Shown here piece after piece: positions 36,682 to 45,483 of a DNA stretch of 64,000 bases. Under the pieces are notes generated by a model, which saw only the letters and a list, made by a program, of their open reading frames with translations, did no database searches and was not told the origin of the DNA. This DNA comes from Sulfobacillus benefaciens (lineage in GTDB: Bacteria > Bacillota > Sulfobacillia > Sulfobacillales > Sulfobacillaceae), in assembly GCA_003023725.1 (NCBI GenBank), contig PXYT01000002.1, positions 116,261 through 180,260 of the forward strand, in the 5' to 3' direction. Position 1 is the first letter of the stretch, and the number at the start of each line of letters is the position of its first letter. Made by a program: the position numbers and the translations under genes.

Positions 36682-37728
36682 TTAGGCCTCCTGTTCCTCT
36701 TGTTGCCGGCTGCGTGCAATCAATTCCTCGACTACGCGTGACGCCTTGCCGCTTTTAATCGACTCGTGTGCCATGGCAACGCCATTCCTGGGAGAATCAA
36801 CGACACCGGCCGCATAAAGGCCGATTGCCGCATTGGCTAACACCATATCCAGGTACGGCCCCGGTTCCCCGTCCAGGACTTGGTAACAAATTTTTGCGTT
36901 CGTGGCCGGGTCTCCACCTCTGAAAGCCTCGGGAGGATAGGACGGCAGTCCCAAGTCCTCGGGAGTCCATTCCCCAAATTGCACGGAGCCTCCTTCTGCC
37001 ACACCAAAAAGAGTGGGACCAGCCAAAGAGACTTCATCCAATCCGCCTGACCCATGAACCACTATCGCCTTCTTCAGCCCCAAACGGGACAACACTTCCG
37101 TCACAGGCCGCACCCATGATTCCGCGAAGACTCCTAACAGCTGATATTCTGGATGAACGGGATTAGTCAACGGTCCCAGCAAATTGAAAACCGTTCGTAT
37201 GCCCAGTTCCTTACGGGTCTGAGCCGCAAACCGCATAGAGGTGTGGATTTGCTGCGCGAATAAAAAACCAAATCCGACTTCGTCCACGAGCCGGGCCACT
37301 TCGTGGGGGTTCTGGTTTATACGGATTCCCATCGCTTCCAACAAGTCGGCACTGCCACTCTTGGATGTCGCCGAACGATTTCCATGTTTAGCTACATGAA
37401 CGCCGCATCCGGCGGCCACAAATGCTGACACCGTGGACACATTAAAACTGAATGAACGGTCTCCTCCTGTTCCGCACGTGTCCAGGACTGGTCTTTGATT
37501 TAGCGGCACCGGCACTGCGTGGGCCCGCATAGCCCGTGCAAATCCGGTCAGTTCATCAACGGTTTCTCCACGAAGCGCCAGAGCCATAAGAATTCCGGAA
37601 ACTTGAACCGGGGTCGCCGCCCCACTCATCACTGCGTCCATCAAAGCGTAGGCCTCGTCCTCGTTGAAAGTGCCACCTTGACTCAGGACCAGTAAGTCCC
37701 GACGAATCACCTCTTCGCCATTATTCAT
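36682..37728 (-). CDS. trpD: Anthranilate phosphoribosyltransferase
   Basis: 348 residues. It attaches phosphoribose to anthranilate. DTCGTGGDRSFSFNVST is the PRPP loop, KHGNRSATSKSGSADLLEA (in part) the KHGNRxxSS-type anthranilate site, and GSGGLDEVS the third motif. The start shares ATGA with the trpG stop. Confidence 0.97.
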   Translation of the reverse strand: MNNGEEVIRRDLLVLSQGGTFNEDEAYALMDAVMSGAATPVQVSGILMALALRGETVDELTGFARAMRAHAVPVPLNQRPVLDTCGTGGDRSFSFNVSTVSAFVAAGCGVHVAKHGNRSATSKSGSADLLEAMGIRINQNPHEVARLVDEVGFGFLFAQQIHTSMRFAAQTRKELGIRTVFNLLGPLTNPVHPEYQLLGVFAESWVRPVTEVLSRLGLKKAIVVHGSGGLDEVSLAGPTLFGVAEGGSVQFGEWTPEDLGLPSYPPEAFRGGDPATNAKICYQVLDGEPGPYLDMVLANAAIGLYAAGVVDSPRNGVAMAHESIKSGKASRVVEELIARSRQQEEQEA

Positions 37729-38333
37729 AACGACTGCTCTCCTTGATAACCAGATTGGACTGTATCTGACAACGCGAGGAAGTTTCGCAATATATCTAGG
37801 CCTAAAGGAGTCAGAACAGATTCCGGATGAAACTGAATCCCAAAAACCGGCTGTCTGCGATGGCGTATGGCCATAATTGTTCCATCACTGCTCGAGGCGG
37901 TGACCTCCAGATCCGGCACCCCGTCCACCTTAACCGCGAGGGAATGATAGCGTCCCGCCGAAAATCCTTGAGGAATCCCCCAAAAAATATCTTGTTCATT
38001 ATGAAAGACTTTGTCTTCCTTGCCGTGCATTAAGCGCACGGCCGGACCAACCTCTCCGCCATAGGCGTACGCAATGGCTTGATGTCCCAGGCAAACACCC
38101 AGTATCGGGATCGTGGCTCCCAAACGGCGGATGATCTCCACCATAATGCCAGCATCCTCAGGACGGCCTGGACCCGGTGAGAGAACTATCCGGGAAGGTT
38201 CTAGCTCCTTAACGTCTTCCACACTCAAATCGTCGTTACGCACAACGCGAACCTCATTGCCGAGAATACCTAAATACTGCACGAGGTTATAAGTAAACGA
38301 GTCATAATTGTCCACAACCAGAATCACAGCCAT
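37725..38333 (-). CDS. trpG: Anthranilate synthase glutamine amidotransferase component
   Basis: 202 residues, class I GATase: DNYDSFTYNLVQYLG at the N-terminus, LSPGPGRPEDAG oxyanion strand, GVCLGHQAI with the catalytic Cys, and FHPESVLT with the catalytic His. It supplies ammonia to TrpE. In many Firmicutes the same protein also serves PabB in folate synthesis; no pabB is near. It overlaps trpE by ten bases. Confidence 0.95.
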   Translation of the reverse strand: MAVILVVDNYDSFTYNLVQYLGILGNEVRVVRNDDLSVEDVKELEPSRIVLSPGPGRPEDAGIMVEIIRRLGATIPILGVCLGHQAIAYAYGGEVGPAVRLMHGKEDKVFHNEQDIFWGIPQGFSAGRYHSLAVKVDGVPDLEVTASSSDGTIMAIRHRRQPVFGIQFHPESVLTPLGLDILRNFLALSDTVQSGYQGEQSL

Positions 38334-39763
38334 TCCTCCTCGCTGGCATGAAGTACGGAAAGAGCCGCTGCGGCCTTATTCATTGACTCCTGAAACTCAT
38401 ATTCCACTTGGGAGTCAGCAACGATTCCCCCGCCGGCCTGTACCGTGACACTATCACCCATGATGTCCAGGGTTCGGATGGTAATGCAAGTGTCCAGATT
38501 ACCCCGGTGGGAAAAATACCCGACCACGCCCCCGTAAGCTCCGCGGGCCTCGGGTTCCAGCTCTTCGATGATCTCCATGGCGCGAATTTTTGGCGCACCG
38601 GTTAAGGTTCCCGCGGGAAAACAGGATGCCAGAGCATCTAAGGCGTCGAATTCCGGCTTCAACCGTCCTTGAATCTCGGAAACAATATGCATAACGTGGG
38701 AATAGATCTCCTTCGTCATAAATTGCGAAACGGTAACGGAACCGTACTCGCACACCCGTCCCAGATCATTGCGGGCTAAATCCACCAACATTACATGCTC
38801 AGCTTTTTCTTTCGGGTCATTGATTAATTCATTCCACAAGCGCTCGTCCTCCTGGAGGCTTCCCCCTCTTCTTCGGGTTCCCGCAATAGGGCGGTTTGAC
38901 GCCACATTATCCGTGACCCGGACTAACGCTTCCGGCGAGGCACCGGCAAGAGTTCGGCGGGGTGTTTCCAGGTAAAACAGGTACGGAGAGGGATTAACGT
39001 GTCGCAATTTACGGTACAAGGAAAAAGGATCCCCCGAGATTCGCGTGGACAAAGCCTGCGATAACACCGCTTGAAAAATATCACCCGCCACGATATAGTC
39101 CTTAGTCCGCCTAATCATATTGTCGTAATACTCCCGCGTCATATTGGACTTTATCGGTGTCAACTGTCTTATATGTGGTTCGGCCAACATCAAGGGCTGG
39201 CGTAAGGCATCCAAAAGAATCTCCATTCTTGTAAAGCTCTGGTCCAATTGATCACGCAGAGACTCCACCACAACCGCCACCTGTTGCTTACGATGGTCAA
39301 AGGCCACTACCGCCTTCGGCCACACCCATTCCCAGTCTGGTCCGCGTTTCGCGTGGCGCCGAGGAAGCTTTTCCAAACGCCGTATCCAATCGTAACCGAA
39401 ATAGCCCACAGCACCTCCCGCAAAAGGCCATTCCACGTCTTGGGGTACAGGGATCCGCTGACGGTGTTGCTGACGTCTAATTAATTCGAGCGGGTCGTTG
39501 GACACTTCCGTACCTTCGGGTCCCACCAGAATGGCTTGCCCGTCCGCCTCCAGCAGCCGGGCCCACTCGCCGATACCAATAAATGAATATCGGGCAACTT
39601 TGTCATCCCCTTCGACACTTTCAAGCAGGGTATGAGCCCCAAACGGGCGTAGCCGCAAAAAAGCCGAAATCGGAGTGATTTGATCCACTGCAAAGTTTCT
39701 GACGATGGCTACGTGTTCACAATCCGGACTATCCCATATTTCATTGTGGCCTATTCGGTCCAT
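38324..39763 (-). CDS. trpE: Anthranilate synthase component I
   Basis: 479 residues from ATG 39763, which has AAGGAAGG eight bases upstream; an ATG at 39784 has none. TrpE converts chorismate to anthranilate with ammonia from TrpG. N-terminal LLESVEGDDKVARYSFIG includes the tryptophan-feedback element, and the C-terminal chorismate-binding domain shows AGTRRRGGS, EHVMLVDLARNDLGRV, FPAGTLTGAPK and QAGGGIVADS. Feedback inhibition and the Trp T-box would act together. Confidence 0.97.
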   Translation of the reverse strand: MDRIGHNEIWDSPDCEHVAIVRNFAVDQITPISAFLRLRPFGAHTLLESVEGDDKVARYSFIGIGEWARLLEADGQAILVGPEGTEVSNDPLELIRRQQHRQRIPVPQDVEWPFAGGAVGYFGYDWIRRLEKLPRRHAKRGPDWEWVWPKAVVAFDHRKQQVAVVVESLRDQLDQSFTRMEILLDALRQPLMLAEPHIRQLTPIKSNMTREYYDNMIRRTKDYIVAGDIFQAVLSQALSTRISGDPFSLYRKLRHVNPSPYLFYLETPRRTLAGASPEALVRVTDNVASNRPIAGTRRRGGSLQEDERLWNELINDPKEKAEHVMLVDLARNDLGRVCEYGSVTVSQFMTKEIYSHVMHIVSEIQGRLKPEFDALDALASCFPAGTLTGAPKIRAMEIIEELEPEARGAYGGVVGYFSHRGNLDTCITIRTLDIMGDSVTVQAGGGIVADSQVEYEFQESMNKAAAALSVLHASEEEWL

Positions 39764-39808
39764 TCCTCGGTCCTTCCTTTCCATGCATTCACAAAACCGT
39801 TCACAATT

Positions 39809-40097
39809 AAAAAAATAACCTTCTACCCTCTGGTAAGGGACGAAGGCCTCTTCGTGGTGCCACCCTATTTCAGACTGACGAACAGTCTCTTGCTTCCATA
39901 CAGGTTCTCAAACTCAAACCGATATGGCTTCTCTGATAACGGTAGAAGAACCCGGCCAAGCCTACTCGATTTCGGTTGGCAGCTCATGGGCCCATTCTCA
40001 AACAGTCCCCCTACTGGCCTTTCACCGACGCCAGCTCGCTACAAAGGTTACTTGTTGATACTCTTCCCATTCATCGCATACAATCATTATAACGTTT
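39809..40097 (-). ncRNA. T-box leader of trpEGDCFBA, Trp (UGG) specifier
   Basis: The T-box element GGTGGCACCACGA is at 39864-39852 on the minus strand, followed by a terminator hairpin (CCTTCGTCCC against GGGTAGAAGG) and seven T at 39815-39809. Stem I is complete: GCGATGAATGGG with an AGTA loop-E segment on the 5' side, a GCGAGC box, the CTGGC-GTCGGTGAAA-GGCCAG distal hairpin, and the 3' strand GAGAATGGGCCCATGAG. The specifier loop holds TGG at 39994-39992. Uncharged tRNA-Trp would stabilise the antiterminator and allow trp expression. Confidence 0.92.
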
Positions 40098-40103
40098 CAA
40101 CTT

Positions 40104-40132
40104 ATTCTACAAAGGCGCAACCAGAGTGTCAA
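40104..40132 (-). promoter_or_regulatory. Consensus promoter of the trp operon
   Basis: A perfect TTGACA (40132-40127) and TAGAAT (40109-40104) are 17 bases apart on the minus strand. Transcription would begin close to 40097, at the 5' end of the T-box leader. Confidence 0.85.
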
Positions 40133-40381
40133 TAGGTCGATTTATCGCCTGGCCGTAGTGGACATCACCATGCACGGATTGTGAAGGCTTTCCCGGCGTT
40201 TGCAGCCAATGATCCCCCACAAGCGCAGGATTGCTCACCAGCGAAATCGCCAAATTTTCCTCCCTGTATGTCCGGCACTTCGCCAAATAAGAGGCTTCTG
40301 TCCGCATGTTTTCTTGGCCGACTATGGCTCCCCGGGGTCAGACCCTTGCCCCTGTCTGGGCTGTTTGTGTTATGGACACAC

Positions 40382-42454
40382 CTAATGCAAAACCTGCGCG
40401 GGAATGCCGTCTTCCAGAGCACCGCCGACCCAATGGCGTAACAAGCGATGTTCCGGAGCCATGAGCTGCGGATCCCTTTGGAGGATCTCCCTCGCAATCC
40501 GACGGGCCCTCTGCAACAGCTCCAAGTCTTTGAGAGGATTCGCTAATTGAAAACCCGTAATACCATGCTGACGCATTCCTAAAATTTCTCCAGGGCCGCG
40601 CAGTCTGAGATCTTCTTCAGCAAGCTTCAGCCCGTCCTGATAGTGCACCATGGCTTCTAAGCGCTCTCGAGCCTGATCCGTTTTCGGATCAGCAATCAAA
40701 AAGCAAGTCGCGGCCTTGTTTCCCCGTCCAACGCGGCCTCGGAGCTGGTGCAACTGTGCCAGGCCAAAGCGGTCCGCCTCTTCAATCACAATAACCGTAG
40801 CACTGGGCACATCGACTCCCACTTCTATAATGGTTGTGGCTACCAACACATCGAGCTCTTTGCGGCGAAATTCATCCATAACCCGGGTTTTCTCTTTGGA
40901 AGACATCTTTCCGTGCAATAATCCGATTCGCCACCCTGGTACTTTCTTCATCCCCTCCGCCAAATCCACAGCTGCTTTCACTTGGCTTTCCTCATCATCG
41001 CCTCCGACTAGGGGACAGACAACGTAAGCCTGATCTCCTTGCTTCACAGCCGTCATCACGGTCTGATAGGCAAAACGCCTCTCCCTGTACGAGAGGTGAA
41101 TCGTTTCAACGGGCTTCCGTCCGGGAGGCAGTCCGACAATCCGGGAGACCTGTAAATCGCCGTAGACCGTCAGCGCCAACGTACGAGGAATCGGTGTAGC
41201 CGTCATCACCAGCATATCGGGGTACTCCCCCTTCTGAGAAAGCCGGGCCCGTTGTTTAACGCCGAAACGGTGCTGCTCATCGACCACAACCACACCTAGA
41301 CGTTTAAACTCAACCCGGTCGGCAATAAGAGCCTGGGTTCCGACGACAACCGGTATAGTGCCCTCTTTTAACGCCGCACGGTATTCTCTTGCATTACGGT
41401 CTTTTCCCGTCAAAAAGGCAACGGGAACATCAAGAGGTTGAAGGAAATTCTGCAGTACCAGCCACTGCTGTTCAGCCAGCAACTCCGTCGGAGCCATAAA
41501 TGCCGCCTGAAATCCCGAATCCACGGCCGCCAACATGGTCAAGATGGCAATGACGGTCTTTCCCGAACCCACATCTCCCTGTAGCAAACGGGCCATCGGA
41601 CTTGGATTCTTCAAGTCGGTCTGAATTTCATTCCAAACGTGTGTTTGGCCCGGAGTCAGAGGGAATGGCAACGAAGCTAAAAATTTGTTAACCAAAGGGC
41701 CTCCCGGATTTTGCACCATTCCCGGAGTATTGGGATCGATTTGATGCATAATCAAGACGGCCAGCGCCATACGGAGAAATTCATCAAATACCAATCGCTT
41801 TCTCGACTCTTCCAAAGACGGCAAATCTGCCGGAAAATGCTGGTGGAGGATGGCCTCAGCACGATTGGTCAACCCTTGCTGTTCGCGAATGTCGGGCGGG
41901 AGCGGGTCAGGCAGTTGAGGCGCAAATCGAGGCACAATGTCGCGCATCATGCGTTGCAAAAAGTTTTGTTTCAAAGACCCGGATAGAGGATATATGGGGA
42001 TGAAGCCCAAAAAAGGGCGCTCCCCCGGAGCCAGAACCTGAAGTTCAGGATGGACCATATTCAACTGGTTCCACCTCTTTTCAACTTTTCCGCTAAATAC
42101 CGCATGATACCCCTCATGAAATTGCCGCTGAATCCATGTTGCATGAAAAAAAATCGCCATCAAGGTTACGCGTCCCTCCGTGATCTGCACGCGGAGGATC
42201 TTTTTGGCCGGATCATAGCGAACACTGTGGATTTCTCCCTGCACGGTGGCCGTTTCACCATCCCGCAGCATTCGCAGAGGGGTGATAACAGAGCGGTCCT
42301 GATGACGCCTTGGCCACAATCCCAATAAGTCTTCGAAGGTTTTCACACCCATATTTCCTAGTTCCTGTGCTCGCGTGTACCCAATACCGGGCCACCTCGC
42401 CACAAGATCTCCCGGGCCTAAACTCAACTCCGGTTCCGTGCGGCCTTTTGCCAC
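40382..42454 (-). CDS. recG: ATP-dependent DNA helicase RecG
   Basis: 690 residues, full length. RecG remodels stalled forks and Holliday junctions. The wedge OB domain (about 60-150) is followed by the helicase core with Walker A GDVGSGKT, DEQHRFG as motif II, MTATPIPRTLAL as motif III, and QLRGRVGRG as motif VI, then the TRG-like C-terminus. In B. subtilis recG is in the same chromosomal block after yloU-yloV-sda; here it directly follows yloU by 21 bases, with yloV and the serine dehydratase genes missing. Confidence 0.97.
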   Translation of the reverse strand: MAKGRTEPELSLGPGDLVARWPGIGYTRAQELGNMGVKTFEDLLGLWPRRHQDRSVITPLRMLRDGETATVQGEIHSVRYDPAKKILRVQITEGRVTLMAIFFHATWIQRQFHEGYHAVFSGKVEKRWNQLNMVHPELQVLAPGERPFLGFIPIYPLSGSLKQNFLQRMMRDIVPRFAPQLPDPLPPDIREQQGLTNRAEAILHQHFPADLPSLEESRKRLVFDEFLRMALAVLIMHQIDPNTPGMVQNPGGPLVNKFLASLPFPLTPGQTHVWNEIQTDLKNPSPMARLLQGDVGSGKTVIAILTMLAAVDSGFQAAFMAPTELLAEQQWLVLQNFLQPLDVPVAFLTGKDRNAREYRAALKEGTIPVVVGTQALIADRVEFKRLGVVVVDEQHRFGVKQRARLSQKGEYPDMLVMTATPIPRTLALTVYGDLQVSRIVGLPPGRKPVETIHLSYRERRFAYQTVMTAVKQGDQAYVVCPLVGGDDEESQVKAAVDLAEGMKKVPGWRIGLLHGKMSSKEKTRVMDEFRRKELDVLVATTIIEVGVDVPSATVIVIEEADRFGLAQLHQLRGRVGRGNKAATCFLIADPKTDQARERLEAMVHYQDGLKLAEEDLRLRGPGEILGMRQHGITGFQLANPLKDLELLQRARRIAREILQRDPQLMAPEHRLLRHWVGGALEDGIPAQVLH

Positions 42455-42475
42455 CTTGAACTCCCTCCTCGGCCA

Positions 42476-42856
42476 TTAATCCCGTTGCGGATGACGATTC
42501 GAATCTCTTTGCTGTATGCCTTGCACTTCTACCGCGACCTTCACAGGCCGAATGGACACGGCTTCAGCGAGGGCGTCGCTAACCCTTTGAACAACTATGC
42601 GACCCAATTCAGGAATCCTGACGCCGTAATATACCATCACCGCGATTTCCACCACGAGACCCCCATCTGTCTCCTGAAAGGCAATTCCTCGGATGCCCGA
42701 ATCCTTACGGATCAGTTCACTCAGCCCTTCACCCAGACCGAAGACGCCAACGTCAGCCACTCCATCAATCTCTAAAACCGTTGACTGTACAATCGCCCCC
42801 AGTACTTCGTCGTTGATTGCTAATGTTCCATATTCCGTACGTTTTTCCACTGTCAC
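42476..42856 (-). CDS. yloU: Asp23/Gls24 family envelope stress protein (YloU)
   Basis: 126 residues. The Asp23 fold is evident: GTLAINDEVLGAIVQSTVLE, IDGVADVG, then the strands GLVVEIAVMVYYGVRIPELG and the VQRVSDALAEA helix. Members bind near the membrane and respond to alkaline or envelope stress; the exact role is unclear. AAGGAGG precedes its start. It is divergent from rpmB, as in B. subtilis. Confidence 0.9.
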   Translation of the reverse strand: MTVEKRTEYGTLAINDEVLGAIVQSTVLEIDGVADVGVFGLGEGLSELIRKDSGIRGIAFQETDGGLVVEIAVMVYYGVRIPELGRIVVQRVSDALAEAVSIRPVKVAVEVQGIQQRDSNRHPQRD

Positions 42857-42906
42857 ATTTCCTCCTTGGCTGGCGGCTTATATCTCTTCTTGCACATCAC
42901 TTGACC

Positions 42907-42920
42907 CTATGTTAACATAG
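42907..42920. repeat. 14-bp perfect palindrome between yloU and rpmB
   Basis: CTATGTTAACATAG is a perfect palindrome in the 97-base divergent interval. It overlaps potential promoter elements of both genes (TTGACC/TTGCAC on plus, TTGACA on minus), so it could be an operator. No regulator is assigned. Confidence 0.45.
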
Positions 42921-42953
42921 CAACGAATGTCAAGGTACCGAGGAGGTTCCGTA

Positions 42954-43145
42954 ATGGCGTACCGTTGTGAGATTTGCGGAAAGCATACCGTACATGGAAA
43001 TAACGTGAGTCATTCCCACCACAAAACCAAGCGCGTGTGGAAACCGAATATCCAACACGTGCGTGCACGGGTTAATGGCAAAGTACAACGTATTTATGTC
43101 TGTACACGCTGCTTGCGTTCAGGACGCGTAGACCGGGCTATTTAA
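42954..43145 (+). CDS. rpmB: 50S ribosomal protein L28
   Basis: 63 residues, typical. The N-terminus [20 protein letters not shown] carries one CxxC, and the C-terminal [10 protein letters not shown] carries the other, so this is the zinc-binding (C+) form. GAGGAGG lies nine bases before ATG. It is the only plus-strand gene in this 18-kb block, as in B. subtilis. Its TAA stop shares TTAA with the convergent hslO stop. Confidence 0.97.
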   Translation: MAYRCEICGKHTVHGNNVSHSHHKTKRVWKPNIQHVRARVNGKVQRIYVCTRCLRSGRVDRAI

Positions 43146-44026
43146 TCTGCGGCCCGGTCTAAAAGCCGCTCCACCTCATCAGGTGAAAAGCGATAGGCTG
43201 TGCGACAATAGTGACAGACAACTTCTACTCCCTGATCTTTTGTTAATTCGTGGATTTCCTCCCGGGGCAAACTGGCTAAAAGTTCCAGGCTCCGGGATCT
43301 GTTGCATTCGCAGTGATAAGACAGGGACTCGGGACTGAACCAGTCAAGATGCGTGCCAACCACTTCCTCGGCAAGTTGTTCTAGGCTATCGCCTTCCGCC
43401 AGGCGGTGGCTAATATGCTCCAATCTCGAAAACCGATCCGCAATGCCGTCGACGACATACGTGCTGCTGCCAGGCAATGCCTGCACCACCATCCCCCCTG
43501 CCGCCTGAACCCACGAATCGCGTCCCACGAGCACCCCCAAAGCGACAGCACTGGGAATTTGCTCCGACAGCGTGTAATACTGGGCAAAATCTTGTCCGAT
43601 TTCCCCGTTGACCAACTCCACCTGTCCCTGATAGATTAAGCCGTTATGTTCCTCCCGGGTCACTTTAAACAGCCCGTTATTCCCTACGGCATGTCCCACG
43701 GCCAGCTTCCCATCCGAACGAAGGGGCAAGCTCACTTGCGGATTTTCTACCTTGGCTCTGAGTCGCCCGTTCGTGCGCGCTTCCGCAACAACGCGACCGA
43801 TGGGGCCCTTGCCGTTCACCTCAATTCGAACCAGTGCGGAATCTTTGAAGTCCGCTGCCAACAGGGCGGCAGCCGTCAGAAGCCGCCCCAAGGCGGCGGC
43901 AGCCACCGGAGACGCTTTGTGGGCCTTCTGCGCTTTTAGCGCAGTTTCCCGAGTCTGTGCCACTATAACTCGCATCGTTCCCTCTGCTGCCGTCGCCTTC
44001 CGTCGATAATCCGTGATATCTATCAC
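43142..44026 (-). CDS. hslO: Redox-regulated chaperone Hsp33
   Basis: 294 residues from GTG 44026. Hsp33 is switched on by oxidation of a zinc site. CECN (about 254) and VCHYC near the C-terminus give the conserved CxC/CxxC cluster. The N-terminus is chosen by homology: family proteins begin with a DYL.RA segment ahead of the R-x-x-x-A-x-T motif, here [13 protein letters not shown] then VIVAQTRET. An ATG at 43975 has a good AGAGGG site but would delete that strand. The GTG lies eight bases after the spoVM stop. Confidence 0.92.
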   Translation of the reverse strand: MIDITDYRRKATAAEGTMRVIVAQTRETALKAQKAHKASPVAAAALGRLLTAAALLAADFKDSALVRIEVNGKGPIGRVVAEARTNGRLRAKVENPQVSLPLRSDGKLAVGHAVGNNGLFKVTREEHNGLIYQGQVELVNGEIGQDFAQYYTLSEQIPSAVALGVLVGRDSWVQAAGGMVVQALPGSSTYVVDGIADRFSRLEHISHRLAEGDSLEQLAEEVVGTHLDWFSPESLSYHCECNRSRSLELLASLPREEIHELTKDQGVEVVCHYCRTAYRFSPDEVERLLDRAAD

Positions 44027-44034
44027 CCCGCATT

Positions 44035-44121
44035 TTATTTCTTGTTTTTCGCCCAAAAACCTAACACCACTTGTAGTATTTTACCAACGAGACGAGGAAC
44101 TTTCACCACTTGTACCTGCAT
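44035..44121 (-). CDS. spoVM: Stage V sporulation protein SpoVM (28 aa)
   Basis: A 28-codon ORF from ATG 44121 to TAA 44035. SpoVM is an amphipathic peptide that lies in the forespore outer membrane, senses its curvature and anchors SpoIVA to start the coat. Aligned without gaps to the 26-residue B. subtilis peptide it keeps Lys7, Pro9, Gly13, Ile15, Leu20 and Gly21, plus basic residues at 10 and the C-terminus (KVPRLVGKIL, then VLGFWAKNKK). Pro9 is the residue needed for membrane insertion. AAAGGA lies ten bases upstream. Position between rsgA and rpmB is exactly that of B. subtilis spoVM. Confidence 0.85.
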   Translation of the reverse strand: MQVQVVKVPRLVGKILQVVLGFWAKNKK

Positions 44122-44168
44122 AGTCTATCCATCCTTTCTGTTAAGTCTTCAGGACTTCTCCACTCTCG

Positions 44169-44399
44169 CTACCAACCAGACAAAAACCTCCATCCGATCC
44201 AGATCAGGCCCATCCCCACCAATACGGGGACCATTCCTGCCAGAAATATCCACAAGCCAACAATAACAGGCCAGATCCATAACGGGAATACCTTAATCAC
44301 GATCACACTACCAGCCAGGGCCAGCCCCATCCCGGTCGTCCGTCGCCTCACTACGGCCTTGGCCCCCATTCCGTAACGGTGATATCTCATCCCCCTCAC
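44169..44399 (-). CDS. Small two-helix membrane protein of unknown function
   Basis: 76 residues from GTG 44399 (AAAGGGG just upstream); ATG 44390 is an alternative start. The N-terminal 20 residues are strongly basic (RYHRYGMGAKAVVRRR), then two hydrophobic helices follow (about 24-42 and 45-68) with a short turn. I recognise no family. It lies between rsgA and spoVM where B. subtilis has rpe-thiN, and might be made with spoVM 47 bases downstream. Confidence 0.5.
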   Translation of the reverse strand: MRGMRYHRYGMGAKAVVRRRTTGMGLALAGSVIVIKVFPLWIWPVIVGLWIFLAGMVPVLVGMGLIWIGWRFLSGW

Positions 44400-44606
44400 C
44401 CCCTTTGCCGTTCATCCATCATGGTACGGTCTCCGCCGTAAATGGTGCATGAACCATGCGGCCGAATTTAAGAGGGTGAGCCAATGCACCGCAAGAGGCG
44501 GGCACAGCCTTCTGACTTCCATTAATCATATGCGAGAGAGATCAAATGTGAGTCGTGGTGTTTTGCCTAAAGAGAGGTGTGTTTTCTCATGAAAATTTAT
44601 CCGCGC
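44400..44606. other. 207-bp spacer downstream of rsgA
   Basis: Nothing supported was found here. B. subtilis carries rpe and thiN at this point; both are missing. Confidence 0.5.
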
Positions 44607-45464
44607 TTAATAGGACTTGACCCACTGCTGAAGAATCAGACGATAATGCTCATAGCGCTTTGGGTCATACAATCCCTGGCGCACTTTTGGCAGCACGTCA
44701 CATCCTGGCTCGTCGATATGGAAACAGTCCTGAAAGCGGCAGGCGGCGTTATCCCATTCCCAAAACGCTGATCGTATACGGTGCGCGTCACTCACCGCCA
44801 TCTCCAAGGCAGTGTAGCCCGGCGTGTCCGCCAGCCAAAAATCCTGAACCTTTAACAGCCTGACCCAACGGGTGGTCTGCTGCCCTCGTCCTATACGGCT
44901 CAATTCCTGAACGGCCACATCCTCATGAGGCAACATCGCTTTAACCAGCGAAGATTTGCCGACACCACTTTCCCCAATCATGACCCAAATCCCGTGTCGG
45001 GCGGAGTAGAGCAGTTCCGATAAGCCATGATGAGTAACCACGCTGGTTGCCCAAACGCGGTATCCAATCTCCTCATACAAACGGACAAATCGCAATAACT
45101 CTTCTTCATCTTTGACTAAATCCGTTTTGGTCACAACTATTTCCGCATCAACATCCAGCACATCCGCCATCACGAGCCGCTTATCCAATAGTTCCAGACT
45201 CCCTGTGGGTTGACCGAAACTGAATATGACAAACAGCCCCGAAATATTGGCCACTGGAGGTCGAAACAGAGAGTTGACACGTGGCAATACTTTGGTGATT
45301 ATTGCTTCTCCTGGATCCGTGGGTGTGATTTCAACATGGTCACCGACCATAATCCGACCCTGATCGCGTTTGATTTTTCCCCTCAGATAGCACAAAAATC
45401 TTGTACCGTCCTCGGCCTCCACAGTAGGACGATTCGCCTCTAGCAAAACCACTAAACCTTGCAA
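44607..45464 (-). CDS. rsgA: Ribosome small subunit biogenesis GTPase RsgA
   Basis: 285 residues. A circularly permuted GTPase that checks late 30S maturation. N-terminal OB fold, then G4-like VTKTDL, G1 GESGVGKSSLV, G2 region GRGQQTTR, G3 DTPG, and a C-terminal zinc domain with Cys-x5-Cys-x-His-x5-Cys spacing (CRFQDCFHIDEPGC). The start is TTG 45464 with AAGGGG eight bases upstream. It follows prkC by 19 bases, as in B. subtilis. Confidence 0.95.
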   Translation of the reverse strand: MQGLVVLLEANRPTVEAEDGTRFLCYLRGKIKRDQGRIMVGDHVEITPTDPGEAIITKVLPRVNSLFRPPVANISGLFVIFSFGQPTGSLELLDKRLVMADVLDVDAEIVVTKTDLVKDEEELLRFVRLYEEIGYRVWATSVVTHHGLSELLYSARHGIWVMIGESGVGKSSLVKAMLPHEDVAVQELSRIGRGQQTTRWVRLLKVQDFWLADTPGYTALEMAVSDAHRIRSAFWEWDNAACRFQDCFHIDEPGCDVLPKVRQGLYDPKRYEHYRLILQQWVKSY

Positions 45465-45483
45465 TCCGAAAACCCCTTTTGGT

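Noticed and set aside
43142..43975. Shorter hslO from ATG 43975
   Set aside because: It has a better ribosome site but would remove the conserved first beta strand of Hsp33.
44577..44771. 64-codon plus-strand ORF with AGAGAGG upstream
   Set aside because: Most of it lies antisense to the 3' half of rsgA, and the protein has no recognisable features.
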